From positions 1,612,001 through 1,676,000 of the forward strand of contig NZ_AP027204.1 of the NCBI RefSeq assembly GCF_027944005.1: a stretch of DNA of 64,000 bases, read 5' to 3'. Of this stretch, positions 8,102-17,732 are shown piece after piece. The position numbers were made by a program, and so were the translations under genes. A model generated the notes under the pieces. It was not told the DNA's origin. It made no database searches and saw only the letters and a program-made list of their open reading frames with translations. How positions within the stretch are numbered: the first letter of the stretch is position 1; every line of letters begins with the position of its first letter. Source of the stretch: Polynucleobacter sp. SHI8 (GTDB lineage: Bacteria; Pseudomonadota; Gammaproteobacteria; Burkholderiales; Burkholderiaceae).

Positions 8102-9064
8102 TTATTCCGGTTGTACTTTGGCGTTGATCACTAACTGCTCCCATTTTTTCTTTTCCGCGATCACAAACGCTTTGGTATTGGCGGGCGTATCCGCTGGTGC
8201 ATAACCACCAAGTTCGGTCATTCGCGCTTTTACTTCTGGGGAATTCAGTACTTTTTTAAGTGCGGCATACAACTTGTTGATCACTTCTGGCGGGGTTTTT
8301 GCTGGCACAAAAATACCAAACCAAGCGGTGACTTCAAAATCTTTAAAGCCTGACTCAATCATGGTCGGCACTTCTGGCAATTCTGGACTGCGGGTTTTGC
8401 CGGTGACGGCTAATGCTTTTAATTTGCCAGATTTGATATAAGGCATAGAACTGGGTAAGTTATCGACCATCATGGTCACTTGGCCACCTAATAAATCGAC
8501 GAGTGCTGGTCCTGCCCCTTTGTATGGTACGTGGGTAATATCAATACCGGCTTGGTATTTAAACATCTCGCCTGACATATGAATCGACTGGCCTCGTCCT
8601 GACGATGCAAATGAATATTTACCTGGATTGGCTTTGGCAAGAGCAACTAACTCGGCAACATTTTTTACGGGTAAATTGGCATTCACGACCAAAACATTAG
8701 GGGTTGCTAATGCCATAGTTACTGGCTCAAGATCTTCCATCTTATAAGGCAAACTCTTATATAAGCTGTAGTTGATGGCATTAGGCCCAATATTGCCCAT
8801 AATCATGGTGTAACCATCTGGCGGGCTGGCTATGAGTGCTTGGGTTCCAATGATGGCAGCTGCTCCTGCCTTGATATCGACCACGACGTTTTGTCCTAAC
8901 TCACGTCCAAGCGGATCGGCAATGGTGCGGGCGGCGATATCGGTTGTTCCTCCAGCGGCGGCCGGCACAATCATTCGGATCGGTTTACTCGGGTAGGTAT
9001 CAGCACAAACGATAGACGATGCGCTAAAAACTAGGGATAAAACGACAGATTGAACAAGTTTCAT
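8102..9064 (-). CDS. Bug/TctC-family periplasmic substrate-binding protein
   Basis: A 320-residue exported receptor of the tripartite tricarboxylate (TTT) type, with a signal peptide ending near SSIVCA and the mature N-terminus YPSKPIRMIVPAAAGG. Bug signatures include the GTTDIAAR ligand loop and HVPYKGAGPALVDLLGG. The ATG ending at 9064 has GGAG upstream and is preferred over the Met at 9088. No TctA/TctB membrane genes are in the window, so it is an orphan receptor, common in Burkholderiales. Bug proteins bind carboxylates; the location next to a UbiD decarboxylase suggests an aromatic or unsaturated acid (inference). Confidence 0.92.
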   Translation of the reverse strand: MKLVQSVVLSLVFSASSIVCADTYPSKPIRMIVPAAAGGTTDIAARTIADPLGRELGQNVVVDIKAGAAAIIGTQALIASPPDGYTMIMGNIGPNAINYSLYKSLPYKMEDLEPVTMALATPNVLVVNANLPVKNVAELVALAKANPGKYSFASSGRGQSIHMSGEMFKYQAGIDITHVPYKGAGPALVDLLGGQVTMMVDNLPSSMPYIKSGKLKALAVTGKTRSPELPEVPTMIESGFKDFEVTAWFGIFVPAKTPPEVINKLYAALKKVLNSPEVKARMTELGGYAPADTPANTKAFVIAEKKKWEQLVINAKVQPE

Positions 9065-9182
9065 AATGACTCCAGGTAATGTAAGCATGATGTGGATCTT
9101 GTGAGTTCTTTAATGATAGTAAAGATATTACTTGAACAAGAAGAACCCTGTTCTATTTTTTGATGATTAAAGTGAGAACTAC

Positions 9183-10274
9183 TTAACGCAAGGCAATACA
9201 TTTGTTGGGGGCAAACCCAAATTTGACTTGACTACCTACGGGCAATTGTGTGGAGGGATGCACTCGAGCCAGAAACTCTTGATCCCCTACTTGAATTTGG
9301 TAATCCAAGAAATCACCCAAAAATAGTTGAAAGTTAATACTTCCCTGAATCATGTTTTTTTGTGACGCAGTCTCAGGCAACCATTGCAAATCTTCTGGTC
9401 GAATCGAGAGTAATACTTCTTCACCAGGATTTAAAGTATCTATCGCACTCACTTCAAAATCACCGATAGCTGATCTGACTTGGTAAAAACCTTGTTCAAC
9501 AGGGCCTAATACATGTGCTTTGATGAAGTTACTTAAACCGACAAAATTGGCTACAAATTGATTTTGTGGCGATTCATAAATATTTCTGGGGGAACCAATT
9601 TGTGCAATTTTACCGGCTTGAATCACGGCAATTTCGTGGGACATGGCAAGGGCTTCTCCCTGGTCATGAGTAACATAAATGGTGGTTAACCCAAATTCTT
9701 TTTGCATGGACTTCAATTCAAAGCGCATGCGTTCACGGAGTTTTGCGTCAAGATTAGAAAGTGGCTCGTCGAGTAACAGCAGTTTGGGTTCCATCACCAA
9801 TGCGCGGGCTAATGCAAGTCGCTGTTGTTGCCCACCAGATAATTTGGTAGCATCTCTGCCAGCTTCTTGACCAAGTCCAACGGCATCTAACACGCGCATA
9901 ACTTTGGTATCAATCTCTTGCTTACTCCATTTTTTCTTCCCCACTTCTAGTGGAAATGCAGCATTTTTGAAAACGCTCATATGCGGCCAAATGGCATACG
10001 ACTGAAACACCATGCCAAAGTTTCTATGATTGGGCGGTACAAAAATATTTTTCAGTGATGAATAAAGGACAGTATCTCCAACACGTATTTCACCTGAGGT
10101 GGGTCTTTCTAATCCTGCGATCGATCGTAGTGTCGTCGTTTTTCCGCATCCACTGGGTCCTAATAGAGTAAATAAAACACCTTGTGGAACTTTAAAGGAA
10201 ATATCCTGCACTGCTTTGACAATTTGCCCACTAGCGTTCGGATACTCGGTATATAAATGCTCAACTTCTAACAT
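9183..10274 (-). CDS. ABC importer ATP-binding protein (FbpC/PotA-like)
   Basis: A 363-residue ATPase driving the adjacent permease. Walker A is LGPSGCGKTTT (about residue 40), the signature LSGGQQQRLALARAL (about 145), Walker B LLLLDEPLSNLD, and the switch His is in VTHDQ. The C-terminal 110 residues form a TOBE-type regulatory domain, as in the Fe3+/spermidine/2-aminoethylphosphonate branch. The start lies 15 bases after the permease stop, in one operon with the permease, UbiD protein and binding protein. The substrate of this branch cannot be told from the ATPase. Confidence 0.93.
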   Translation of the reverse strand: MLEVEHLYTEYPNASGQIVKAVQDISFKVPQGVLFTLLGPSGCGKTTTLRSIAGLERPTSGEIRVGDTVLYSSLKNIFVPPNHRNFGMVFQSYAIWPHMSVFKNAAFPLEVGKKKWSKQEIDTKVMRVLDAVGLGQEAGRDATKLSGGQQQRLALARALVMEPKLLLLDEPLSNLDAKLRERMRFELKSMQKEFGLTTIYVTHDQGEALAMSHEIAVIQAGKIAQIGSPRNIYESPQNQFVANFVGLSNFIKAHVLGPVEQGFYQVRSAIGDFEVSAIDTLNPGEEVLLSIRPEDLQWLPETASQKNMIQGSINFQLFLGDFLDYQIQVGDQEFLARVHPSTQLPVGSQVKFGFAPNKCIALR

Positions 10275-10289
10275 AACTTCTCCAAAGGA

Positions 10290-12008
10290 TTAGGTTTCTT
10301 TTACGCCAAAGCGTTTACTGACTTGTTGCGCGAGCATGACGAGGACAAACAGGCTCAAAATTAATATAACTCCCAGTGCTGACAATTCTACATATTGTCC
10401 GTTTTCCCATAGTTCCCAAATTAAGACGGACACAACTTCATTATCAGGGCTTGATAATAAAATGGAGGTGGATAATTCACGCACTGAAACAATCAAAATA
10501 TAAATCCAACCCGCCATCAAGCCTGGCTTTAATAAAGGGAAAATGATTTTACGGAAAGTCGTCATCCATGATGCCCCGCTCATGCCTGCTGACTCTTCTA
10601 ATTCTTGATGGATTTGCAGCATGGCGGTGGTGTTATAGCGCATGCCATAGGGCAAGAATCTGGTAATAAATGCAAGCAGCATAATCCACAGGGTTCCATA
10701 AATCCCAATATCTACGCTCAAGTAGAAAACCATAATGGATAAACCCAGCACCATACCAGGAAACACAATCGGTAAGGATGCAAGATTATCAATCATCCAG
10801 CGCCCTGGAATTTTTGTTTTCAAAACAACCCAACAAATGATTGCGGTCAAAAGCATCACAATGGTTGCACACCCAATTGCCAAAACAAAACTATGCCAGA
10901 CGGCATTGCCTAGGTTTGGATATGACAATATAAATTTATACGCATCTAATGACAAGTTTTTAAATGCATCAACTCCAGGTACACCATAGAATTTTTGTAA
11001 TGAACACCACAATAAAATTGAAAATGGCAGAATCACAATCATGAGAAAGTACATGGCAAATAAGCCAGCTGTCACATAACGCCATTTACCTAAATCCATC
11101 ACTCGCGGACGAAAGCCTTTACCTGTGACTGTGGAGTATTTATTACCTTGTCCTGTAATACGGCTTTGTAAATACACGCCAATGGTGGTGATGATTAAAA
11201 GACTCACTCCGTAAGAGCTTGCAAGGCCAATATTGCTCGGGTATTCATGGATGGCACGATAAATCGATGAGGTAAATACATCTATTCCAACAGGAAGTCC
11301 TAACAATGCGGGTACTTCAAAGGATTCAATGGATCTTACAAATAAAATGAGCAGTGTTGCAAAAATCGCTGGCCAAGAGAGTTTAATCGTGATCCGCCAA
11401 ACGGTCTGGGAAATACTCGCGCCACTCATCATAGCTGACTCTTCTAATGAAGGATCCATCGACCGAAATGCTGAGGTCATCATCAGAAATGCCATCGATG
11501 AGTAATGAAGTCCATCCACCCAAATCATTCCCCATATAGAGTAAATATCAAAAAATACATACTTGGTATTAAAGACACTTTGTAAGAAAAGATTAATGAT
11601 GCCAATTTTAGGACTCGCTAAAAAAATCCATGTCACCGTAAAAAGAATTCCAGGAATTATTAAGGGTACGACGGAGAGTGTAAAAAATAACTTTTTAAAT
11701 GGGGTATTGGTCCTTTCATTCATCCAGGCAAGGGCTGTACCCGTTATAAAAGCAAAGATGGATGATCCAGTTGCAAATGCAATCGAGTTACGAAATAAAG
11801 CCCACGTTTGTGAACTGGAATAAGCATCAATATAATTTTTTAAAGTGAATTGTGATGGCGTATCGCTCGTACCAGGAGTATGAAAACTCTCCCACAATAG
11901 AAAAATTAAGGGCATCAAGGTGAGATAGGCGACGGTGAGTAAACAGCCGCCTATCAAAAACCATTTCAACTCTAATTTTTTCAGAATGTTTTGAGCTGAA
12001 TTTTTCAA
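10290..12008 (-). CDS. ABC importer permease, fused two-domain FbpB type
   Basis: A 572-residue inner-membrane protein made of two tandem BPD_transp_1 domains with about twelve transmembrane segments, so one chain forms the whole channel as in FbpB/ThiP. Each half has an EAA loop that docks the ATPase: EESAMMSGASISQ near residue 200 and EESAGMSGASWMTT near 480. It lies between the UbiD and ATPase genes, the gap to UbiD being 51 bases. The family includes ferric iron, thiamine and phosphonate importers, but the neighbouring decarboxylase argues for an organic acid. Confidence 0.92.
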   Translation of the reverse strand: MKNSAQNILKKLELKWFLIGGCLLTVAYLTLMPLIFLLWESFHTPGTSDTPSQFTLKNYIDAYSSSQTWALFRNSIAFATGSSIFAFITGTALAWMNERTNTPFKKLFFTLSVVPLIIPGILFTVTWIFLASPKIGIINLFLQSVFNTKYVFFDIYSIWGMIWVDGLHYSSMAFLMMTSAFRSMDPSLEESAMMSGASISQTVWRITIKLSWPAIFATLLILFVRSIESFEVPALLGLPVGIDVFTSSIYRAIHEYPSNIGLASSYGVSLLIITTIGVYLQSRITGQGNKYSTVTGKGFRPRVMDLGKWRYVTAGLFAMYFLMIVILPFSILLWCSLQKFYGVPGVDAFKNLSLDAYKFILSYPNLGNAVWHSFVLAIGCATIVMLLTAIICWVVLKTKIPGRWMIDNLASLPIVFPGMVLGLSIMVFYLSVDIGIYGTLWIMLLAFITRFLPYGMRYNTTAMLQIHQELEESAGMSGASWMTTFRKIIFPLLKPGLMAGWIYILIVSVRELSTSILLSSPDNEVVSVLIWELWENGQYVELSALGVILILSLFVLVMLAQQVSKRFGVKET

Positions 12009-12059
12009 TACGATTTTTTCTCCATCTCTATGACTCTGATCAATTATCCAATTTTGTGT

Positions 12060-13718
12060 TTAATGTTCTTTATTGGATTTGAGTTTTTGTGGATATATTT
12101 CAGTATTCATTTGGACATCATTGCGACGCTGTGCAACGAGTTCTTCACCTGTCTTAAAATATTCACTACGAATCGCTCTTTGCGCCATTTCTTCATTTCG
12201 CTCACTCCAGTTACCCATCGAGTAACCATGCCATGGTGCTTCTGGCTTGAGTTCAGGCAATCCCAACTCTTCCCAAATCGTTTTCGCATGTTCCATGATT
12301 TCTTTTTTGGGTAATGCAAGCGGTGGGAAATCATCTTTTAAGGTCGCATCAATTAGCAATGATGAGTCCATGCCATCATTTCTTGGGCTTCTTGGACCAT
12401 GACCGCTGTCACGATTTTTTAGGGTTTGTAAATCAAGGGCGTAGTTTGCGCGGTAAGACATGGCCCAAAATAACGCGTCAGCATTATCTGGATCAATATC
12501 ATCATTGACTGCAATCACCAGTTTTCCACCTGCACGGAGCATCGATGCTGCCCCATACAGTGAACGCCAAATTTCAGAGGTCGGCATCTTACGATCCACA
12601 ACCACCACAATCACTTTTCGTAAATTCGTGAGTGGTTCATGTAAAGAAACTTTAATGACGCCTTTAATACCCATATTCTTTTTCAAATGGTTTAAGAAAA
12701 CGGGCTCTAAAGCTACACGTTTAATCAAACTTGATTCTGAAGGAGTTACTTGCGAAATAATCGAAGTTAATACTGCCTTTTTACGACGGGTAATCGCTGT
12801 AACTTCCATAAAGGCATTAAATTCTTGAAGATTAACGTGACCATGAGATTCGCCAAACGGTGCCTCTGGCTCTAACCATTCTGTATCAATTAATCCTTCA
12901 ATGACGATTTCAGCATCTGCTGGCACCATCAGGTCAATCGTTTTGCACTTGACGACATGTATCGGCGCACCAGCTAAACCGCCAGCAATGGTCATTTCAT
13001 CCACATCTTCAGGCAGCTTTTGGGCGGAAGTAAAGGCAACTTGCGGAGGACAACCTAAAATAATGGCAGCAGGTAATTTAGTTCCTCGTGCTTTATGTTT
13101 TTCCCAATGTGTATAAATACCAGGTTGATTCTCAATCGAAGGATTCATACCAATCCGGGTGGGTGATTTAACCTGACCGCGATAAATCCCCATGTTATGA
13201 ATACCACTATCTGGATCTTTACTAATGTATTGCGACAAGGTTGTATATGGGCCATTATCCCAACCCGGGGTGGAGATTGGAATTGGTAAACCATCAATCC
13301 CTTTTCCAGGTTCTTTAAGCTCTTCACCCATGATCACAATTTCTTGACAGGGAGCGTCAGTGACTTCTATAGGCGCCTTTGGATTGGCAATGGCATGGCC
13401 CCATACTTTACCAATGTCTTCAATCGCACAACCCATGCCAGTACTGTAGATTTTCTTGTTAGCAGCTAAACCACCAACTAGAACTGGAATATCGTATTTA
13501 TGACCTTTACCGTCAACAACATTGGTAAATAAAAAGGCTTTGCGGTTCGGCTCTGTAATCCCACCACGAAATTGCCAACGTACCAAAGGATGTAATTCAG
13601 TATCTTTATTAATTTCACGATCCACACGCACTAAAAGACCTGCTTGATCTAACGCCTCAATATGTTCATGTAGATCCTTATAACCTCGATCTTCTGCTGT
13701 ATTTTTTTTATTACTCAT
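12060..13718 (-). CDS. UbiD-family (de)carboxylase
   Basis: A 552-residue member of the UbiD family, which uses prenylated FMN (made by UbiX) to decarboxylate aromatic or alpha,beta-unsaturated acids reversibly. The catalytic region EAPFGESHGHVN lies near residue 290, and other family blocks such as GMNPSIENQPG and AAIILGCPPQ are intact. It is longer and different in layout from the ubiquinone UbiD. Its position inside an ABC-importer operon points to catabolism of an imported acid rather than quinone synthesis. It lies 20 bases after the binding-protein gene. No UbiX partner is visible in the window, so the flavin must be supplied from elsewhere. The substrate is unknown. Confidence 0.9.
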   Translation of the reverse strand: MSNKKNTAEDRGYKDLHEHIEALDQAGLLVRVDREINKDTELHPLVRWQFRGGITEPNRKAFLFTNVVDGKGHKYDIPVLVGGLAANKKIYSTGMGCAIEDIGKVWGHAIANPKAPIEVTDAPCQEIVIMGEELKEPGKGIDGLPIPISTPGWDNGPYTTLSQYISKDPDSGIHNMGIYRGQVKSPTRIGMNPSIENQPGIYTHWEKHKARGTKLPAAIILGCPPQVAFTSAQKLPEDVDEMTIAGGLAGAPIHVVKCKTIDLMVPADAEIVIEGLIDTEWLEPEAPFGESHGHVNLQEFNAFMEVTAITRRKKAVLTSIISQVTPSESSLIKRVALEPVFLNHLKKNMGIKGVIKVSLHEPLTNLRKVIVVVVDRKMPTSEIWRSLYGAASMLRAGGKLVIAVNDDIDPDNADALFWAMSYRANYALDLQTLKNRDSGHGPRSPRNDGMDSSLLIDATLKDDFPPLALPKKEIMEHAKTIWEELGLPELKPEAPWHGYSMGNWSERNEEMAQRAIRSEYFKTGEELVAQRRNDVQMNTEIYPQKLKSNKEH

Positions 13719-13738
13719 TACCGTCTCCTTGTGGGTCT

Positions 13739-14782
13739 TTATTTAGCTTGTTTGGTTATGTCGTTTTCGTACATTTTGGTCCATTGATCGTAATGATTGA
13801 TCGCATCGACTGGATCAACTATCTTGACGTTTAATTTTGGATACGGATTTGTGACCTTGGTACTTGCTGGATAAATACTCAAATCCGCAATCGTTTTTTG
13901 TGTCTCTGGGGATAACATATAGTCATAGAACAAAAGCGCTGCATTGGGATGTGGGGAATTTTTAGTAATGGCGACATTAAATGCCATACCAACCACTGGT
14001 TCTAAAGGAATCCAATCAATGGGCTTACCTGCTTTTTTACCCGTTTCGGGTAAATCGACATACATAGAAATTGCCATGGGCACTTCACCTGCCACAACTA
14101 GATTATTTAACAATGACATTCCATTTCTGACAGAAACACCATTTTTGCTAATAATTTCTTTAAATAATTGCTGACCTTTATCCTCGCCCATATTTTTAAT
14201 CGTCGTGATATACCACTCTCGAACTTTACCTTCTACCCCAAGCTTACCTTTCCACTTAGTGTCAAGTAAGTCTTGATAAGTTTTAGGTAAATCCGCTTTT
14301 TTAATCTGCTCAGTATTGTAAGCAACTCCCCAAACGTTGAGCATGCCCATCGCCCAGTGTCGATGAGCAGGAACACCGCCAGGCATTAGATCTGCTTGGT
14401 ATGGGGAATATACAGGCTGAAATAACTTTTCTCGATAAATAGCTTCAATATGTGGGGAGGTTGCCATGACCACATCTGCATCATATCTTTTACCAGTAGC
14501 TTCAGTAATCACGCGCTGCATGACGGTGTCGCTGCCAGAGCGCCAAGATTTCACTTTAATATTGTATTTTTTCTCAAATGGCTCAATGATGACTCTGAGT
14601 AAAGATGGTCTCAGAGCAGAATAAACGGTTACTGTTTGTTCTTTTTGTGCCGCTTCTAGAAGTTTTTGATTTCTATCAGGGCCTTGGTAATTCAGGAGAG
14701 ATGCATTTTGTGCAAAAGAACTGAACCCGATGAGGGCAATGCATGCACCAAAAAAAAACTTCGACACTTCGTAAAGTTTCAT
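13739..14782 (-). CDS. Periplasmic solute-binding protein of ABC importer (FbpA/AfuA-like)
   Basis: A 347-residue exported binding protein with an N-terminal signal peptide ending near FSSFAQ. The mature chain opens with a variant of the usual EAAKKEG-type start (EAAQKEQTVTVYSAL), and shows the two-lobe type II fold blocks WGVAYNTEQI, DLLDTKWKGKLG and YPASTKV. Iron-binding FbpA proteins have a paired tyrosine site near the C-terminus, and I do not see that pair here, which fits an organic rather than ferric ligand. It is the first gene of a leftward operon with UbiD, permease and ATPase. Confidence 0.9.
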   Translation of the reverse strand: MKLYEVSKFFFGACIALIGFSSFAQNASLLNYQGPDRNQKLLEAAQKEQTVTVYSALRPSLLRVIIEPFEKKYNIKVKSWRSGSDTVMQRVITEATGKRYDADVVMATSPHIEAIYREKLFQPVYSPYQADLMPGGVPAHRHWAMGMLNVWGVAYNTEQIKKADLPKTYQDLLDTKWKGKLGVEGKVREWYITTIKNMGEDKGQQLFKEIISKNGVSVRNGMSLLNNLVVAGEVPMAISMYVDLPETGKKAGKPIDWIPLEPVVGMAFNVAITKNSPHPNAALLFYDYMLSPETQKTIADLSIYPASTKVTNPYPKLNVKIVDPVDAINHYDQWTKMYENDITKQAK

Positions 14783-14939
14783 GTGATCTCCAGATTTTAT
14801 TTTTTATATATCTTTTTAAATCATAGCACACAACCCACTACAAATATGACGGTAAAGCTCTTCGAATATCTTTATAGAAGGGGAAATACCCTAGTCGATA
14901 TAAAATCAATTGTTTATAAATCAGCTAACGCTTCACTGA

Positions 14940-16832
14940 CTAAAAATTGGGGGTGCGATCTGCTTTAAAGATGGGATACACATTTAAGGTAGCATCTTGA
15001 TCAGGTAAATAAGACATCCAAAATTGTAGTCGTGCATCTGAATCTAACCTAAAATCCTCATCTCTTGCTAGTTTTTGGTCATACTCTTTGCGGATTGCAG
15101 GCAATTGCTCAGCAATAATATCGCCAAACATCTCACGAATTTTTTCATTGCCGTCATACATCCATTGCACCAACTCAAGTGCCCGGTGATTAGCAATGTA
15201 ATCACTGATTTCATATGCGGTATTAAATTGCCCCCAGGCGGATAATGAATCAGGCCCTTTGGGTTCAAATAAATGCGCTACAACAGCTGACTTGGGTTGT
15301 TGAATCGGCACAAAGATGGCACCTTTTTGTAAAGTGATTGTCTGCGAGCGCCAATGGCCGTCAATCGTAGCTTTTTGCCTTCCCTGAAAACTGGCGTGAT
15401 CAAAGTTAATATATTGGGGAAGAACCTGAAAAGCTTGGACGGGTAATGCTGCTAGATTGGCTTTTAAAACCTGATAACGCAGACCATGTATATCTAGGTA
15501 TGGCTTGACAATGGATGCCCAGGCTAGTGGAACGACATAGCCACCCTGTGGCAGTCGAACAATCGCCTGATCAACGGGCTGCACGTTATCAAAAAATGGT
15601 ACATGCCATACCTCAGGCTTAGTCAAGTCATAACTAACTAATCTTCCGCCAACAATGGGTGCGGGATTGAGAACCTTATAGCTATAACCTAATAAATCAA
15701 TGGTTTTAATGGTGGTTTTATCAGTGGCCTGTATATCCACATCAAACTCCAATGCATAGTTGCTACCTCCACTGACTTGCGAGGCTTTATCTGCTCTCGC
15801 TTGAGCATCTTGAATCTGGCTTGAGTGCCTTGAAATATTGGTGAGTAAAACGTCTAATGTGTCGTGGCATGTTTTGACCCGCGAGGAATAACTTTCCCAG
15901 GCATAGTCCTCTACCAAGACCCCAATACGATTTCGAATCGCGCTATAAGTATGGGATTGGCGTGGCGAATCGGTATCTAAAACAAATCCTTGTTTAGGGT
16001 CTTCTTTATCAATCAAGCGTGGATAAAAACCTAAGGGTCGATGTCCGCCTTTTGTTAGCTGCTGCAGTACATCGTCTAAATAATTTTTGGCAACTTGTGT
16101 AAGTCCTGGATGACCGCCAAACTCGGGGGTGACGGTGAGAGATACATCATGCCGAAACCGTAAGCCATCGGTCACGTGTAAATCAATCGTCACTGCGGGA
16201 TCCCAAGCATTGACTAAACGGAGCATCGATTGCATCTCTGGTGTTTGCGCAAGCATCCAGTCGCGATTAAGATTAATTCTTCTAGCGGTAGTTCGCTCAC
16301 CTTGCTCAAATGGACCATCTTGATTGGGTCTTTGAAACCGCCCACGGTGTTCATGACCATCCACATTAAATACAGGTATCCAAACGACAGTCATGTCATT
16401 CAAAGGATTTCTGGGGTCAGAGTTATCCAATAATTCTTTTAAATAAATGAGGCTAGCATCTTTGCCATCGATCTCCCCTGAATGCGTGCCAGCGATCACA
16501 AATACAACCGGTACTTTTTTCTTTTGAGCCTGCTTTGGAGTTAAGATGTTTTTCTTTGAAGTGACCATATACACAATCGGTCGATTCTCAGCGGTTTTTC
16601 CCATGACATTGCACGAGACTTGACTGGGATACTTTTGCGCCATCTTTTTACAAAAGCTCGGAATCTCGGCATAAAACCCGGTTTCAACAAATTTACTTTT
16701 TTCAACCGTTAGTTGTAAATCTAGCGACCTTAATTGAGAAGTCCGAGTTGGAGTAGGGCTTGATTGCGCATGGGCAATCCATATGCTCTGATGAAGTAAA
16801 ACAAGCACTAATACACGGAATAACAACATCAA
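14940..16832 (-). CDS. Secreted M14-family zinc carboxypeptidase
   Basis: A 630-residue exported metallopeptidase with a signal peptide ending near IAHAQ. The catalytic zinc ligands are His and Glu in AGTHSGEIDGK (about residue 115) and a later His in TIDLHVTDG; the substrate-binding NLNRDW motif lies between them. About 250 C-terminal residues follow the peptidase core, a long extension of unknown role. M14 enzymes trim C-terminal residues or peptidoglycan peptides; the substrate is unknown. The gene lies 45 bases downstream of the REC-Hpt gene in the same direction, so it could be cotranscribed with the phosphorelay. Confidence 0.88.
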   Translation of the reverse strand: MMLLFRVLVLVLLHQSIWIAHAQSSPTPTRTSQLRSLDLQLTVEKSKFVETGFYAEIPSFCKKMAQKYPSQVSCNVMGKTAENRPIVYMVTSKKNILTPKQAQKKKVPVVFVIAGTHSGEIDGKDASLIYLKELLDNSDPRNPLNDMTVVWIPVFNVDGHEHRGRFQRPNQDGPFEQGERTTARRINLNRDWMLAQTPEMQSMLRLVNAWDPAVTIDLHVTDGLRFRHDVSLTVTPEFGGHPGLTQVAKNYLDDVLQQLTKGGHRPLGFYPRLIDKEDPKQGFVLDTDSPRQSHTYSAIRNRIGVLVEDYAWESYSSRVKTCHDTLDVLLTNISRHSSQIQDAQARADKASQVSGGSNYALEFDVDIQATDKTTIKTIDLLGYSYKVLNPAPIVGGRLVSYDLTKPEVWHVPFFDNVQPVDQAIVRLPQGGYVVPLAWASIVKPYLDIHGLRYQVLKANLAALPVQAFQVLPQYINFDHASFQGRQKATIDGHWRSQTITLQKGAIFVPIQQPKSAVVAHLFEPKGPDSLSAWGQFNTAYEISDYIANHRALELVQWMYDGNEKIREMFGDIIAEQLPAIRKEYDQKLARDEDFRLDSDARLQFWMSYLPDQDATLNVYPIFKADRTPNF

Positions 16833-16877
16833 GGGAACAAGCCAGACATCATTGAATCAAGTGAATTCAGTAGAATG

Positions 16878-17702
16878 TTACACATACTCAAGGTGGGTTC
16901 TTAACCATGCACGTAACTCATTTTCAAATACTGCATAACTTTCCATGATCTTGTCTAGTGCAGCTAAATCAATCATGCCACCATTACTCAAAACCTCACT
17001 CAAACTCTCAATGATTTTGGATAATCGAACGGAGCCAATTTGACGGAGCTGGGTTTTTAAAATATGGAAAATAGCTTGAACTTCATCCCAATTTTTACTT
17101 TCAATGGCTTCCTTGAGTAATTCAAAATAACCAGGCATCGCTGACACAACTTCTTTAGCTAATACACCAGCTAATTTAGTGTAGTCTTTGACCACTCTCT
17201 TTAACCAATCGGGGTTGAATATCATTTCAGAGTGACTGTTGATCATTTCAAGTGCTAAACCCTGAGGGGTCAGATCTGGGCCAGTGGAACTTTCTTCCCG
17301 GCGATAAATATACTTCTCTACAATAGCTGATAAGGCGTCTAATTCAACTGGTTTATAAATCACATCATTCATGCCAGCGTCCATACATCGCTTGATGTCA
17401 GCAACATAATCAAAGGCTGTAATTGCCACAATTGGCGTGGGTTCTATTTTCAGAAAAGTTTCCCAACGACGAATCAAAATGGTAGAGTCCACACCATTCA
17501 TCACAGGCATTTGTACATCCATTAAAACTAATTTAACATCTGTATTTTTTTTGAATAACTGATGCGCCTCATTACCGTCTTTTGCCTCAATCACTTCTAA
17601 ATTGAGGCTTTCTAGTAAAAAATGAAGGACTAAGCGGTTAGCTTCAATATCTTCCGCAATTAATACTTTTCCGATTGTTGGTACTTTTGAATTTTCACTC
17701 AT
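16878..17702 (-). CDS. REC-Hpt phosphorelay protein
   Basis: A 274-residue cytosolic protein: a receiver domain (residues 10-130) with phosphoacceptor D62 in LMDVQMP, the acidic pair ED at 17-18 and K117 in IYKPVE, then an Hpt-like domain around residues 170-265. The candidate phosphohistidine is H213 in IFHILKTQLRQIG. The canonical glycine after the lysine in HxLKG is Thr here, so this Hpt is divergent and its activity is less certain. No DNA-binding or cyclic-di-GMP domain is present. It is the last signalling gene of the leftward cluster, 30 bases after the second kinase. Confidence 0.88.
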   Translation of the reverse strand: MSENSKVPTIGKVLIAEDIEANRLVLHFLLESLNLEVIEAKDGNEAHQLFKKNTDVKLVLMDVQMPVMNGVDSTILIRRWETFLKIEPTPIVAITAFDYVADIKRCMDAGMNDVIYKPVELDALSAIVEKYIYRREESSTGPDLTPQGLALEMINSHSEMIFNPDWLKRVVKDYTKLAGVLAKEVVSAMPGYFELLKEAIESKNWDEVQAIFHILKTQLRQIGSVRLSKIIESLSEVLSNGGMIDLAALDKIMESYAVFENELRAWLRTHLEYV

Positions 17703-17732
17703 TGTATTTTCTACTCGTTAAAACTTCATCTA

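Noticed and set aside
12460..12828. Open frame (122 codons) opposite the UbiD-family gene
   Set aside because: Shadow of the conserved UbiD sequence on the other strand, with no ribosome site.
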